A stretch of DNA of 64,000 nt from Bacillus sp. ISL-45 (GCF_018613195.1 NZ_JAGGQQ010000010.1:107623-171622), one strand, 5' to 3'. Counted from the first letter of the stretch, positions 16,552 to 25,742 are shown. Numbers and translations: made by a program. Notes: generated from the sequence alone by a model not told the origin.

Positions 16552-17562
16552 CTAATTACTTCTGTTTCTTAATGCTTCCCTATCGACATTTTGCGGAGGC
16601 TGTTCCATCCATCTGTTATTAATCATTATTTTAATCCCGTCATTTGCATATTGAAGGATTTCAGTCACAAGTCTTGTGTAATCTCCGCCTAAATCTTTTC
16701 TTAGGCTTGCTCCCATTGCTGTTCCGTAACCACCAACACTGATAGCATTCAAACTGTTGGTTTGAAACATCATCAGCTTATCGGAAAAAGGCGGAACAAT
16801 TGATTGTGAAATCGCTGAATCCCAGGTACTTGGAAGCGGGACCCCATCTTGTATTAGAATTTCTCTAAATACCGATTCATGCTTAGCAGCTATTTCAGAA
16901 CCTCTTTCCATAAACGTTCGAACCTCTGGTGATTTGGCTGTCTGAGAAAAACCTGCTAAAAAGGTTCTGCCAATGGAATTTGTCTCTGTATTTTTAGATA
17001 TATGAGCCAGTTCCACAGCGGTAAGCGGACGGTGTCTTCCAATTAAACTCGATAAAAATGATTCATCCTGAAGATATTCCGCTTTCTCCATTGGAGGTAT
17101 TGTTGGTGAGCGTACGAATGTACCTTTTTTTAGAAGCAAGTCACAGGAATCATTATAAAGTTTCATAAATGTCTCAGAAGTCTTCGAAAATAATTGTCTT
17201 ACATCATTCCTGGCCAATACTTCCAGAAAAGCTGCTGATGCAACTGTTCCAGCCGAAGCCATATATTTAATATATCGCAATGCAAAAAGGTCTGAATACA
17301 CTCGGCTTGCCTCTAGATTGACGTCCTCCTGAGTGAAACCGATAGGCAGTGCATGTTGATCTTTTTCGAAAATCGATTTGACTTGATCCACTACAAATTT
17401 GCAGTTTGATAATGCAGTATTGATGATTTCCGTCATTGAGGTATCTTCATTTACCTTTGCAAAATGCTGAACAATACAGTGAGCCATTGAATTCTGCATA
17501 TACGCTCCCCACATTGCGGCAACCTCTGATGAAGTCAATTGAGGGTTATGTTCCATTGTCAT
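16552..17562 (-). CDS. DUF3231 family protein with two tandem domains
   Basis: 336 residues made of two related helical halves (about 8-165 and 180-330). Each opens with the same pattern (LTSSEVAAMWGAYMQNS; LTAVELAHISKNTETNS) and later contains a segment such as LASxxx/FxxGFSQTAKSPEV, typical of DUF3231, a four-helix ferritin-like fold that is common in spore formers. Function is unknown. ATG 17562 follows AAAGGAG. It is not part of the B. subtilis order at this place, so it may be an insertion in the lineage. Confidence 0.75.
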   Translation of the reverse strand: MTMEHNPQLTSSEVAAMWGAYMQNSMAHCIVQHFAKVNEDTSMTEIINTALSNCKFVVDQVKSIFEKDQHALPIGFTQEDVNLEASRVYSDLFALRYIKYMASAGTVASAAFLEVLARNDVRQLFSKTSETFMKLYNDSCDLLLKKGTFVRSPTIPPMEKAEYLQDESFLSSLIGRHRPLTAVELAHISKNTETNSIGRTFLAGFSQTAKSPEVRTFMERGSEIAAKHESVFREILIQDGVPLPSTWDSAISQSIVPPFSDKLMMFQTNSLNAISVGGYGTAMGASLRKDLGGDYTRLVTEILQYANDGIKIMINNRWMEQPPQNVDREALRNRSN

Positions 17563-17694
17563 TCATAACTCCTTTTTTTCTTATTTTTCGCCAAAAAAGA
17601 GATAATATTCGTTCTTTAATGTTGTCAAGAGATAATCAAAAACATAAATTTAAAATTTATATACAAAAAAACAGAGCACAATATGTGCCCTGCC

Positions 17695-17937
17695 TTAGTT
17701 CGTAGAATTTAAGGAAACTAATTGGTAAGTAATTGTTGTCTCATTTTCGGTCCACTCGACTTTTGAAATGACGCCTGTTCCTGTGAGGTCACCTTCGATT
17801 GTTTTCTTGACTTCTAGTGGAATGTCAATTGGATAAAGCCTGTAGCCTTCCTTTTTCAGAGAGAAGAAATTGTCTTCGAGCCTCTTTTCCCGGCCCTTTG
17901 TTACGATCATTGTATTCAACTCTAATGGCATCCCCAT
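17695..17937 (-). CDS. ytmB: YtmB family protein (DUF2584)
   Basis: 80 residues, a small beta-rich protein (MPLELNTMIVTKG at the start, IDIPLEVKK in the middle). ATG 17937 follows GAGGAG at 8 bp and is preferred over the upstream frame (to 17979). Cytosolic, function unknown, conserved next to ytmA. Confidence 0.75.
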   Translation of the reverse strand: MGMPLELNTMIVTKGREKRLEDNFFSLKKEGYRLYPIDIPLEVKKTIEGDLTGTGVISKVEWTENETTITYQLVSLNSTN

Positions 17938-17989
17938 CGTACTCGCTCCTCTGTTGTTCATCATTGATTTCATATTCATTTTATCATTG

Positions 17990-18772
17990 TTATTCGTGTG
18001 ATTTCATCCAATTCGTTAAATCGGTGACCACTTTCCGGTTCATCACCGGGGGAAAGTAGTGCGTATACTCATCAAAGTACCAGCTTTCCACAGGCTTGTC
18101 CAACTCTTTTAACCGCTTTTCTAGCCGGTATGAATGCTCAGCTGATACATTGCGGTCATTGCGGCCGTGGATGAGCAGCACTGGTGCCTGCAGGTTTTCA
18201 ATTTCGTACAAAGGTGTCCTGAATTTATATCTGCTTGGCACTTTTTTCGGTGACCCGCCGATTACCCTTTTCATCATCCTGCGCAAATCCTTTCTTTCCA
18301 CATACGTTAAAACCATATCCGTAACCCCGCCCCAGGTAACGACGGAGGCTGTTTCGGGAAACTGAATGGCCGTCAGCAAGGCCATCAGACCTCCGCGGGA
18401 AAACCCGAAGATATGAACCCTCTCCACCCCTGGCAAGGATCGAAGAAACTGGAAACCGGCGAATGCATCAACCCGATCGTCACCGCCGAAATCTTCATCC
18501 CCTTCACCCCCCTGGTTCCCCCGGTAAAAAGGAGCGAAAACCGTGAATCCTTCGGACGCAAATTGTGCAATCCGGGCAGGACGTACCTTGCCTACATTTT
18601 TGATTCCGCCGCGCAGATACAAAAATCCTTCTGTACCACTTCCATCAGCAGGCCTGGCCAGAAGACCCTTGACCCGCAATCCGCCTGCATAATAAGTGAT
18701 CATTTCGAGCTCGATGGCAGGATTAGGGGAAGGAAATTTATAAGCTGAGATTATTTGCCCGTCATTTTCCAA
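17990..18772 (-). CDS. ytmA: YtmA-type alpha/beta hydrolase (prolyl-oligopeptidase-like)
   Basis: 260 residues, with LRGG oxyanion region, nucleophile elbow GFSRGG (about residue 118-123), acid HGRND and catalytic His in YTHYFPP. The start is a TTG at 18772: GAGGAGTG lies 6 bp upstream and the resulting length equals B. subtilis YtmA. The longer frame (to 18862) has no support. Substrate unknown; the family includes dienelactone hydrolase-like esterases. Confidence 0.78.
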   Translation of the reverse strand: MENDGQIISAYKFPSPNPAIELEMITYYAGGLRVKGLLARPADGSGTEGFLYLRGGIKNVGKVRPARIAQFASEGFTVFAPFYRGNQGGEGDEDFGGDDRVDAFAGFQFLRSLPGVERVHIFGFSRGGLMALLTAIQFPETASVVTWGGVTDMVLTYVERKDLRRMMKRVIGGSPKKVPSRYKFRTPLYEIENLQAPVLLIHGRNDRNVSAEHSYRLEKRLKELDKPVESWYFDEYTHYFPPVMNRKVVTDLTNWMKSHE

Positions 18773-18891
18773 AGTAAACACTCCTCTTATATGAATTTTT
18801 TCAATTTTGGTTCCTAGGCTTTCACACATTTTTAGGTGATTCATACGATACTGTAAGCCCAAATTAAGACAGATTTTTAGGAGGCATCATG

Positions 18892-19887
18892 ATGAAAAAA
18901 TGGTTCAAAGCTGGTTTTGCTTTATTTTTGGTTGCTGTACTTATTATACCTCTAGCTGCCTGCGGTCAAGACAAGGTACAGACTGTCAAAGTTGCAGAGG
19001 TAACCCGTTCCATCTTCTATGCTCCTCAATATGTTGCCCTTGAAAAAGGATTTTTTGAGGAAGAGGGATTGAAAGTTGAATTAACGACAACATGGGGCGG
19101 CGACAAGACCATGACAGCCGTACTCTCGAATGCAGCAGATATCGGCCTCGTCGGTTCTGAGACATCCATCTATGTTTATGCCCAGGGATCAAATGATCCG
19201 GTCATCAACTTTGCCCAGCTGACGCAAACCGATGGCACCTTCCTCGTTTCCCGAGAAAAAATCGATGATTTTTCATGGGATCAGTTAAAAGGAGCTACCT
19301 ATCTTGGCCAGCGTACAGGCGGGATGCCGCAAATGGTCGGTGAATTCGTCCTCAAGAAACACGGCATCGATCCAAAGGCAGATTTAGAGATGATCCAAAA
19401 TATTGATTACGCGAACATACCTAATGCCTTCGCTTCAGGAACTGGTGACTTCGTCCAGCTTTTCGAGCCGCAGGCCAGCATGTTTGAATTAGAAGGCATA
19501 GGCCATATCGTCGCTTCTTTCGGAACTGAGTCCGGTCATGTACCATATACCACATTTATGGCCAAACAAAGCTACATGAAGAAAAACCCGGAGACAATCG
19601 AAAAATTCACCCGCGCAGTCCATAAGGCACAGAAGTGGGTGGAATCACACAGTGCCAAAGAAACAGCGGAGGTTATCCAGCCCTTCTTTAAAGATACAGA
19701 TTTGTCGCTGATCGAAACAGTTGTTGATCGTTACAAGAGTCAGGGTTCATTCGCAACTGACCCGATTCTCGATGAAGAAGAATGGAAAAACCTGCAGGAC
19801 ATTATGGATGAGGCAGGGGAACTTCCTGAGGAAGTCAGCCATGACACATTAGTCAATACTGAGGTGGCAGAAGAAATCATGAAATAA
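18892..19887 (+). CDS. ytlA: ABC transporter substrate-binding lipoprotein (SsuA/THI5-like)
   Basis: 331 residues. A lipoprotein signal ends in LAACG (lipid-modified Cys about residue 24), then an NMT1/THI5/SsuA-type fold (FYAPQYVALEKGFFEEEGL, GGDKTMTAVLSNAADIGLVG). The ligand cannot be told from sequence; relatives bind sulfonates or pyrimidine precursors of thiamine. Of two adjacent ATG codons (18889, 18892) the second has better spacing from TAGGAGG. First gene of ytlA-C-D. Confidence 0.85.
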   Translation: MKKWFKAGFALFLVAVLIIPLAACGQDKVQTVKVAEVTRSIFYAPQYVALEKGFFEEEGLKVELTTTWGGDKTMTAVLSNAADIGLVGSETSIYVYAQGSNDPVINFAQLTQTDGTFLVSREKIDDFSWDQLKGATYLGQRTGGMPQMVGEFVLKKHGIDPKADLEMIQNIDYANIPNAFASGTGDFVQLFEPQASMFELEGIGHIVASFGTESGHVPYTTFMAKQSYMKKNPETIEKFTRAVHKAQKWVESHSAKETAEVIQPFFKDTDLSLIETVVDRYKSQGSFATDPILDEEEWKNLQDIMDEAGELPEEVSHDTLVNTEVAEEIMK

Positions 19888-19903
19888 CAGGAGGTTGCAG
19901 CCA

Positions 19904-20680
19904 ATGGACTTTTTGACATTAACAGGGATCCATCACACTTATTTCACAAAAACATCCGCTGTCACTGCTCTGAATGATATTTCACTCGATGTCCGGGAAG
20001 GAGAATTCGTTTCCTTCCTGGGTCCGAGCGGCTGCGGCAAAACAACACTGCTTTCGATTATAGCAGGGCTGATTGAGCCCACCGATGGACAGGTAAAACT
20101 GGAAGGAAAGTCTGTCAAGGATGCTGCGAACCAAACCGGATACATGCTGCAGCAGGATTATTTGTTTCCCTGGAAAACGATTGAGGAAAATATCTTCCTA
20201 GGCTTGAAGATTAGCGGAACTTTGCAAGCATCAAAAAAGGATGAAGTTTTATCGCTGCTAAGGCAAATGGGATTGGAGAATGTTGAAAAGCTTTACCCAA
20301 AACAGCTGTCCGGCGGAATGCGCCAGCGAGTCGCACTCGTTCGGACACTGGCAACAGAACCGAAGCTGCTCATGCTTGACGAACCTTTTTCCGCATTGGA
20401 CTATCAAACGAAATTGAAACTCGAAGACCTGGTTTCTAATACCTTCAAGACTTTCGGAAAAACCGCGATTCTCGTCACTCATGATATCGGAGAAGCAATC
20501 GCAATGAGCGACCGGATCTTCCTGTTTTCGCCAAGACCTGGCCGTTTGCATAGAACTTTCACTATTCCGGAGGAGCTGAGGAACCTGAGTCCCTTCGAGG
20601 CAAGAAACCACCCTTTGTACAATGAACTGTTCCAGAAGATATGGAAGGAGTTGGAATCCATTGAACCAGAAGAACACTGA
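19904..20680 (+). CDS. ytlC: ABC transporter ATP-binding protein
   Basis: 258 residues with Walker [11 protein letters not shown]-loop [10 protein letters not shown], signature [11 protein letters not shown], Walker [13 protein letters not shown] and H-loop VTHD. Powers uptake with YtlA and YtlD. ATG 19904 follows AGGAGG at 9 bp; the in-frame TTG at 19895 touches the ribosome site and is rejected. Confidence 0.9.
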   Translation: MDFLTLTGIHHTYFTKTSAVTALNDISLDVREGEFVSFLGPSGCGKTTLLSIIAGLIEPTDGQVKLEGKSVKDAANQTGYMLQQDYLFPWKTIEENIFLGLKISGTLQASKKDEVLSLLRQMGLENVEKLYPKQLSGGMRQRVALVRTLATEPKLLMLDEPFSALDYQTKLKLEDLVSNTFKTFGKTAILVTHDIGEAIAMSDRIFLFSPRPGRLHRTFTIPEELRNLSPFEARNHPLYNELFQKIWKELESIEPEEH

Positions 20681-21467
20681 ACTCCTCCATCAACAATACC
20701 TGAAGAAGCTAAGCCGCGAGCGGAAAATTGTCCGTATCTATCAATTGCTGATTTTCATTGTTTTTTTTGCCCTTTGGGAAATCTCAAGCCATCAAAAATG
20801 GATTGACCCGCTGCTATTCAGTTCACCATCAAAAATCTGGAATATGTTAATTGAAAAAACGATGGATGGGTCTTTAGCAGTTAACCTTGGAGTGACGCTG
20901 GCGGAAACCGTAATGGGATTTATACTCGGTACACTGGCCGGCACGATATTGGCCGCACTTTTATGGTGGTCACCGATACTGTCAAAAATCCTGGACCCAT
21001 ATCTTGTCATCCTGAATTCAATGCCAAAAGTTGCGCTGGGCCCGATCCTGATTGTAGCCCTTGGTACCAATATGACGTCAATCATAGCAATGGGCGCAAT
21101 CATCTCCGTGATCATCACGACGATCGTGGTGTACACGGCATTTAAAGAGGTTGATCCCAACTACCTGAAAGTGCTGCAGACATTCGGAGCAACAAGGACC
21201 CAGTGTTTTCGGGAGGCCATCCTTCCAGCCTCCTTCCCGACCATTATTTCTACGTTGAAAGTGAATGTAGGACTGAGCTGGGTAGGTGTTATTGTCGGAG
21301 AATTCCTCGTTTCGGCACGTGGCCTTGGATATATGATCATCTATGGATTCCAGGTTTTCAACTTCACGCTCGTCTTTTTGTCACTGCTCGTCATCGCCGT
21401 GTTTGCCACCGTGATGTATCAGCTCGTCGAACTGCTTGAAAAGAAACTGATCAAAAGCAATCAATAA
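20661..21467 (+). CDS. ytlD: ABC transporter permease
   Basis: 268 residues, about six TM helices and the BPD-type EAA loop ([20 protein letters not shown], around residue 180). TTG 20661, with AAGGAG 11 bp before it, is favoured; it overlaps ytlC by 20 bp. Forms the membrane channel of the YtlACD importer. Confidence 0.85.
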   Translation: MNQKNTELLHQQYLKKLSRERKIVRIYQLLIFIVFFALWEISSHQKWIDPLLFSSPSKIWNMLIEKTMDGSLAVNLGVTLAETVMGFILGTLAGTILAALLWWSPILSKILDPYLVILNSMPKVALGPILIVALGTNMTSIIAMGAIISVIITTIVVYTAFKEVDPNYLKVLQTFGATRTQCFREAILPASFPTIISTLKVNVGLSWVGVIVGEFLVSARGLGYMIIYGFQVFNFTLVFLSLLVIAVFATVMYQLVELLEKKLIKSNQ

Positions 21468-21597
21468 AGCTTTTTTCGCAACTTTATTGCCTTTTCACCA
21501 TTCAAAGCACTTCGAAAAGAACCACGAAACCCTGGATAATGCGGATACCATAGGTGTTCTGATAGCAACTACCATTGCCAAAGCAGCGATTAGGAAA

Positions 21598-21630
21598 GAA
21601 GCCGGGATGATTTGATATCCGGCTTCTTTT
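21598..21630 (+). terminator. Terminator after ytlACD
   Basis: GAAGCCGG / CCGGCTTC with a 13-nt loop followed by T-rich sequence, about 130 bp downstream of ytlD. Confidence 0.65.
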
Positions 21631-21667
21631 CATTTCTTCAAAAAGCGCTTATTTAGAATAAGTAGCG

Positions 21668-21790
21668 GCTGCGCCAATAAATCTGAATTTTCGCCAGTAA
21701 AATTGTGAACTCCGCGAATAAAACGAGATTTTCGCCAATAAAGTTGTGAACTTCGCCAATAAAAGCGGATAATCGCCAATATCCAGTTTC
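21668..21790. repeat. Cluster of about 20-nt periodic TCGCCAATAAA repeats
   Basis: Six degenerate units of 19-22 nt, each with the core TCGCCAATAAA or a close variant (CGCGAATAAA, TCGCCAGTAAA), alternating with variable spacers. No open frame explains it. The reverse complement of the core, TTTATTGGCGA, resembles the core TTTTATAGCGA of the cluster at 39625-39770. Confidence 0.7.
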
Positions 21791-21837
21791 AGGGACTAAA
21801 CCTACAGTTGTTTCCTATGCAAATTTACTACACTAAA

Positions 21838-21864
21838 CCAAAAAAAGGCGGCAAATCCGCCACT
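21838..21864 (-). terminator. Terminator after rppH/ytkD
   Basis: On the minus strand GGCGG, ATTTG, CCGCC, then seven T; it abuts the stop codon. Confidence 0.75.
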
Positions 21865-21865
21865 T

Positions 21866-22330
21866 TTACAGCTTTTTCTCCAAAAACTCCAGACTATGCT
21901 TGATCACATCGTCCTGCATGATAAAACTGTACTCGTCCTTCATTCTTTCCACCAGCATATCGCCACTTACAAGCAGCGGGCCGGCAGTTTCCAGGTAATC
22001 ATCTTTTGACTCGAGTTTTTCAACTTCACCGTAAAAAATTCTTTTAACAAACGAACCCTCTTTGCCATTCACCTGATATTCCCCGATGCTCACAAGTTTG
22101 CCTAAAATTGCGCCAGTCTCCTCCATGGCCTCACGGCGAGCTGCGTCCTCCAGAGTTTCGCCTTTCTCCACCTTGCCGCCGGGAAACTCAAGACCTCTGA
22201 CACTATGTTTGGTCAAAAGCCATTGGCCTTGATATTTACAGATAACCAGCACGTGGCGCGCACTTTTTTCAAAGGCATTTTCCTGAAAGGATAAGGTCAC
22301 TTCAACGCCGTTCATATCTTTAAACTTCAT
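21866..22330 (-). CDS. rppH: Nudix hydrolase YtkD/RppH
   Basis: 154 residues with a full Nudix box (GKVEKGETLEDAARREAMEETGA, about residues 54-76: G, E, REAMEE, G). B. subtilis YtkD removes pyrophosphate from triphosphorylated 5' ends of RNA, starting 5' decay, and also hydrolyses oxidised nucleotides. Cytosolic, single gene, same place as in B. subtilis. Confidence 0.88.
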   Translation of the reverse strand: MKFKDMNGVEVTLSFQENAFEKSARHVLVICKYQGQWLLTKHSVRGLEFPGGKVEKGETLEDAARREAMEETGAILGKLVSIGEYQVNGKEGSFVKRIFYGEVEKLESKDDYLETAGPLLVSGDMLVERMKDEYSFIMQDDVIKHSLEFLEKKL

Positions 22331-22387
22331 AATGAAAACTCCCTGCCTAATTCATAACCTAATTATATAGAAAACCAGAAAAGAACA

Positions 22388-22801
22388 AAAAGCGCAAGCG
22401 CCTCGTTAAGCCCCGACAAGCGCTGCCCGCCTATGACGCCACGACCTGTGGCTGGCGGGTCTAGCACATCGTGTGCCTCGGAGGGCCTGACAGTGAAGTC
22501 GTTCTTTGACTTCATTGGCAGGACCGAACTCGAAAAGTATAGCCGACTGCTTAGAAACGCAGAAACTGGAGACTCCGACAAAGAAGCGCTTTTTGCTTCT
22601 GCCGGCGGAGTTGAAGTTTCGGAGATTCTAGGAGGCGACACTAGACAATTCGAAAAGAGGAGGCGACTGCCCAACTCCGACAAGCGCTGGAGGGCCTGAC
22701 AGTGAAGTCGTTCTTTGACTTCATTGGCAGGAACGAAGCGTCTCGAGGAGTTAGGAGCCGCAGCTAGACAAGCGACTCGAGGGGCTAGGCGCTGGAGCTG
22801 G
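22388..22801. repeat. Long GC-rich interspersed repeat, copy 2 (internally duplicated)
   Basis: About 414 bp related to 8939-9178. It shares a stretch of more than 70 identical bases (about 22553-22625) and contains the module GTGAAGTCGTTCTTTGACTT twice (about 22491 and 22701), so it looks like a copy grown by internal duplication. The ends carry AAGCGC...GCGCT and GCGCTGGAGCTGG as in copy 1. Open frames within are artefacts. Confidence 0.75.
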
Positions 22802-22893
22802 ATTAAGAAAACTTCAGAGAGTTACCCACAACTCAATAACTTTTATAAATTCCTTAACCATGAATAAACCGCAAACATTTGTCTGCGGCTGCT

Positions 22894-23214
22894 CTATTTT
22901 TCAGGAAGGATTCCCATGCTTTCAATATGGTTCCTGGCTTCTTCATCGCCGAGTTTATAGATCATTTCATATGTCTGGACCAGCTGTCTGTCGAGGGCAT
23001 CATTTTCACGGTCATAATGATACTGGACATACGGAACGTGCGCCCTCATGAAATTCTGCCAGCCTGTGGAATGCCTCTGGTCGAATATTTCCCTTAACGC
23101 GGTGATTTCCTCGTCATTTGCCTCAATTTTAAAATTCCAGGGAGATGCAGTTGAAACGCTTTGAATCTCGCCATCACTGATGTTGATATAATATGTTTTT
23201 TTGCCTTCTGGCAT
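22894..23214 (-). CDS. Conserved hypothetical protein, about 106 residues
   Basis: A small soluble protein with an N-terminal beta hairpin (KKTYYINISDGEIQSVS) and a helical remainder (EITALREIFDQRHSTGWQ; VQTYEMIYKLGDEEARNHIESMG). No signal, no Cys. ATG 23214 follows AGGTGAGG; the longer frame to 23223 starts with GTG inside the ribosome site. I do not recognise the family. It sits between rppH and the DUF6154 gene. Confidence 0.65.
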   Translation of the reverse strand: MPEGKKTYYINISDGEIQSVSTASPWNFKIEANDEEITALREIFDQRHSTGWQNFMRAHVPYVQYHYDRENDALDRQLVQTYEMIYKLGDEEARNHIESMGILPEK

Positions 23215-23468
23215 GTGCCTCACCTCATGGATATCGTTCCCTGCGTCTATATTCGTTTATACTGAATATCTTTAAAATAAATAATTTTTTCTGCCCTCCA
23301 AATTACTCTTAAAGTTGCCAGTATGTTAAAATTAGACCAAATATAGAGATAAGCAAATCAGCGAACCCAACAGGAAAATCCTTCAATTACAAGGCATATT
23401 TTTTCCAATGGAGGGTATTTAATAAGTATAAGGAATTATGGACGATCAAGAAGGAGAGGTGAAATTTT

Positions 23469-23726
23469 ATGAAACTGATTGATGAGCTATACGAATTGTA
23501 CCGCAATAAATTGACCGGTGATGAAGAAGATATCGATATGCTCGCTTTTGCCTTCCTTGAAGAAATGAGCCATGAAGACTTATTGAAGATCATCCAGGAC
23601 CTAGATAAGCAGGAGCTTTATGATTTAATGGGGCTTTATTTGATTGAGAGCCTTAAAGGAAAGTTTGCCCAGGACGATTTTGGCGCACGCTCTGTTAATT
23701 CATATTCTTCTCGAAATGTACACTAA
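23469..23726 (+). CDS. DUF6154 family small protein
   Basis: 85 residues, acidic and helical (LIDELYELYRNKL, DIDMLAFAFLEEMSHEDLL), preceded by AAGGAGAGG. Function unknown; the family is limited to Bacillaceae as far as I know. Followed by a strong terminator. Confidence 0.7.
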   Translation: MKLIDELYELYRNKLTGDEEDIDMLAFAFLEEMSHEDLLKIIQDLDKQELYDLMGLYLIESLKGKFAQDDFGARSVNSYSSRNVH

Positions 23727-23751
23727 ACTTAAAAATAACTATACATACAAA

Positions 23752-23772
23752 CCGGCCTTGGCCGGTTTTTTC
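23752..23772 (+). terminator. Terminator after the DUF6154 gene
   Basis: CCGGCC TT GGCCGG followed by TTTTTTC. Confidence 0.8.
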
Positions 23773-23880
23773 TTTTTGTCTCAACATAAATAATGGACAG
23801 CCCAGATCGTTTTTTTTCTTTTGGCTCAATATAAATAATGCCAATTACAGGCCGGTTCTTCTTTTTGTCTCAACCATGAA
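23760..23880. repeat. Three degenerate repeats of about 45 nt with a CTTTTTGTCTCAA core
   Basis: Units at about 23762, 23808 and 23851 share CGGTT/CGTTT, T-rich tract, CTTTT(T)G(T/G)CTCAA and (in two) ATAAATAATG. The first unit begins with the terminator stem, so this may be duplication of a terminator downstream region. Confidence 0.55.
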
Positions 23881-23907
23881 AAAAGCTGGCCAAATCTATG
23901 GCCAGCA
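23878..23907 (-). terminator. Terminator after dps
   Basis: On the minus strand GCTGGCC, ATAGATTT, GGCCAGC, then T6. Confidence 0.8.
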
Positions 23908-23915
23908 TTTCCTCA

Positions 23916-24356
23916 TTATCCAAGATAAGCTTTGAACATCCACATATGCTTGCGAAGGCTCATTTTTACTTCTGTCAGCATATCGGCTGTAGCTGTGTCC
24001 TCTGCGTTTTCTGCAAGTTCAATTGCCCTATGGAGCTCGTCCACGATTGTGGCGAAGTCATCGTGCAACTGTTTGACCATTTCTTCTTCAGTTTCAGAAC
24101 CTGTTGCTTCTTTAATTGAAGATAGTTCAAGGTATTCCTTAAGCGTTGCAACGGGCTTTCCTTCTAATGCGAGAATTCTTTCGGCGAATTCATCAATGAT
24201 TGTCGCTGCTTCGTTATAAAGCTCTTCAAATTTCGTGTGAAGCGTGAAGAAGTGGCGTCCTGTTACATACCAGTGATAGTTGTGAAGCTTTGTGTAAAGT
24301 ACCGTCCAGTTTGCAACCTGCTTATTCACTGCTTGGATCAAATCTGTTTGTGCCAT
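23916..24356 (-). CDS. dps: DNA-binding/ferritin-like protein Dps
   Basis: 146 residues, four-helix Dps fold. Ferroxidase ligands are visible in HNYHWYVTGRHFFTLHTKFEELY and in the Asp/Glu of DEFAERIL. It stores iron, detoxifies peroxide and protects DNA in stationary phase or under stress. ATG 24356 follows GGGAGG; the frame to 24383 is not supported. Confidence 0.92.
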   Translation of the reverse strand: MAQTDLIQAVNKQVANWTVLYTKLHNYHWYVTGRHFFTLHTKFEELYNEAATIIDEFAERILALEGKPVATLKEYLELSSIKEATGSETEEEMVKQLHDDFATIVDELHRAIELAENAEDTATADMLTEVKMSLRKHMWMFKAYLG

Positions 24357-24390
24357 TTTAATTTCATCCTCCCTTTCAGTCATAATATAT

Positions 24391-24416
24391 ATTCCCCTTC
24401 CATCTTTATAAAAAAC
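24391..24416 (-). promoter_or_regulatory. SigB-like promoter of dps
   Basis: On the minus strand GTTTTT, 14 bp, GGGAAT, close to the SigB consensus GTTTAA-N14-GGGTAT, and 35 bp upstream of the dps start. B. subtilis dps is SigB-dependent, which supports the call. Confidence 0.55.
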
Positions 24417-24490
24417 ATGCTGGCAGCAACTTTTTACCTATCATGGAAAAGAACATGCTACAATAATTTTGAAGCAAAGGAGGCCTTTTT

Positions 24491-24652
24491 ATGTATACCG
24501 TTTTGATTATCTCAGTTATTATCGTTATCATTGTTTTAATATTAAGCGTAGTCACTACTTCGAAGGCTTATCAATATAAACATACTGTCGATCCGATTGA
24601 TAGCAGTAACAACCATAAGGATGCTATTGATGCATCTGAGGAAAATAAATAA
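24491..24652 (+). CDS. ytzI: YtzI-type small membrane protein
   Basis: 53 residues. A single N-terminal TM helix rich in Ile/Val (VLIISVIIVIIVLILSVV) followed by a short hydrophilic acidic tail ending SEENK. The ribosome site AAAGGAGG lies 9 bp before the ATG. Position between dps and the yidD gene is as in B. subtilis. Function unknown. Confidence 0.75.
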   Translation: MYTVLIISVIIVIIVLILSVVTTSKAYQYKHTVDPIDSSNNHKDAIDASEENK

Positions 24653-24653
24653 A

Positions 24654-24677
24654 GGAGCTGCTGTCAGCTCCTTTTTA
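24654..24677 (+). terminator. Terminator after ytzI
   Basis: GGAGCTG CTGT CAGCTCC then TTTTT. Confidence 0.8.
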
Positions 24678-24701
24678 GGATTATAGAAGGGATGAACCAC
24701 C

Positions 24702-24956
24702 TTGCTAAAAAAAGCATTCATCGGCATCATACGTTTTTATCAGGTTGTCATGTCGCCATTAAAGCCGCCTACATGCCGATTTTACCCGACATGTTCCCAT
24801 TACGGGCTTGAAGCGATCAAAAGGTTTGGTCCCATCAAAGGCGGATGGCTGACGATTGTACGCATCCTGAAGTGCCAGCCATTTCATCCAGGAGGCATGG
24901 ACCCGGTACCGGAAGAGTGGCCGTCAAAGAAAAACGCTAAAGCTCATAATCATTAA
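24702..24956 (+). CDS. yidD: Membrane protein insertion efficiency factor YidD
   Basis: 84 residues with the family core [23 protein letters not shown] and the following CxPFHPGG. A small membrane-associated protein that helps YidC-dependent insertion. The start is TTG at 24702 after GAAGGGATG. Homologue of B. subtilis YtjA. Confidence 0.9.
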   Translation: MLKKAFIGIIRFYQVVMSPLKPPTCRFYPTCSHYGLEAIKRFGPIKGGWLTIVRILKCQPFHPGGMDPVPEEWPSKKNAKAHNH

Positions 24957-24958
24957 AT

Positions 24959-25522
24959 TCACTTTTGGTATCCATCAATGACCTGATCAAGCCTACCCGT
25001 TGAAGGATCGATCACAAGTCCATGGACCGGAACATCCTTAGGCATCAAGGGATGGTTTCTTACGATTTCGACACTGTGGGCAACGCTGTCCTTGACATTT
25101 TCGAAACCGTGAAGCCATTCCTTCACGTCTATTCCTGAGTAATTCAATGTATTCAGCATGTCATCGCTGACACCGCGCCGTTTCATTTCCTTAATCATGC
25201 CATCTGGCTTCATCCCGCTCATCCCGCAGTCATAATGGCCAATGACCGCCACTTCCTCTGCCTGCAGCTGGTAAACCGCGACAAGCAGGCTTCTCATGAT
25301 ACTTCCAAACGGGTGCATAATCAGGGCACCGGCATTCTTGACAATTTTTACATCACCATTGCGAATATTCAAAGCCCTCGGCAACAGTTCAACAAGCCTT
25401 GTATCCATACACGTTAAAATGACCATCTTTTTATTTGGAAACTTAGTCGTGGTGAATTCTTCATATTTCTTTTCTGCTACGAACTTTTCATTGAAATCAA
25501 GAATTTCATCAAGCATTCTCAT
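24959..25522 (-). CDS. ytiB: Beta-carbonic anhydrase YtiB
   Basis: 187 residues. Zinc ligands and catalytic dyad are seen as CMDTR (Cys, Asp, Arg about residues 38-42), HYDC (His and Cys about 97-100). Interconverts CO2 and bicarbonate; cytosolic. It ends 2 bp from the convergent yidD stop. Confidence 0.88.
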   Translation of the reverse strand: MRMLDEILDFNEKFVAEKKYEEFTTTKFPNKKMVILTCMDTRLVELLPRALNIRNGDVKIVKNAGALIMHPFGSIMRSLLVAVYQLQAEEVAVIGHYDCGMSGMKPDGMIKEMKRRGVSDDMLNTLNYSGIDVKEWLHGFENVKDSVAHSVEIVRNHPLMPKDVPVHGLVIDPSTGRLDQVIDGYQK

Positions 25523-25633
25523 CGTTTCATTCTCCTTTTTAACATTCTCTTTCTAATAGAATACCGTAAATTGAATATTAACCAAAATGTTTTACTTGAT
25601 TTTGCCGCCATCCTTTTGTATGATACTTAAGGT

Positions 25634-25654
25634 AAATCGTAACCATTACGAATT
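25634..25654. promoter_or_regulatory. Zur box upstream of zinc-binding lipoprotein gene
   Basis: AAATCGTAAC-C-ATTACGAATT, a near-perfect inverted repeat matching the Bacillus Zur box AAATCGTAAT-N-ATTACGATTT. A second half-site, AAATCGTAATG, lies at 25704-25714. Zinc repression is inferred. Confidence 0.75.
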
Positions 25655-25742
25655 AATATTTTTTCCTTATGACTAGAAACTAACAAAATAAACTTCACTT
25701 TCTAAATCGTAATGAGTCCGTTTTGACTAACAGGAGGCACAT

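Noticed and set aside
21668..21790. CRISPR array
   Set aside because: Units are too short and degenerate, spacers are only 8-11 nt, and no cas genes are nearby.
22433..22699. 88-residue frame in repeat copy 2
   Set aside because: Shares residues with the frame in copy 1 only because the DNA is repeated; no ribosome site.
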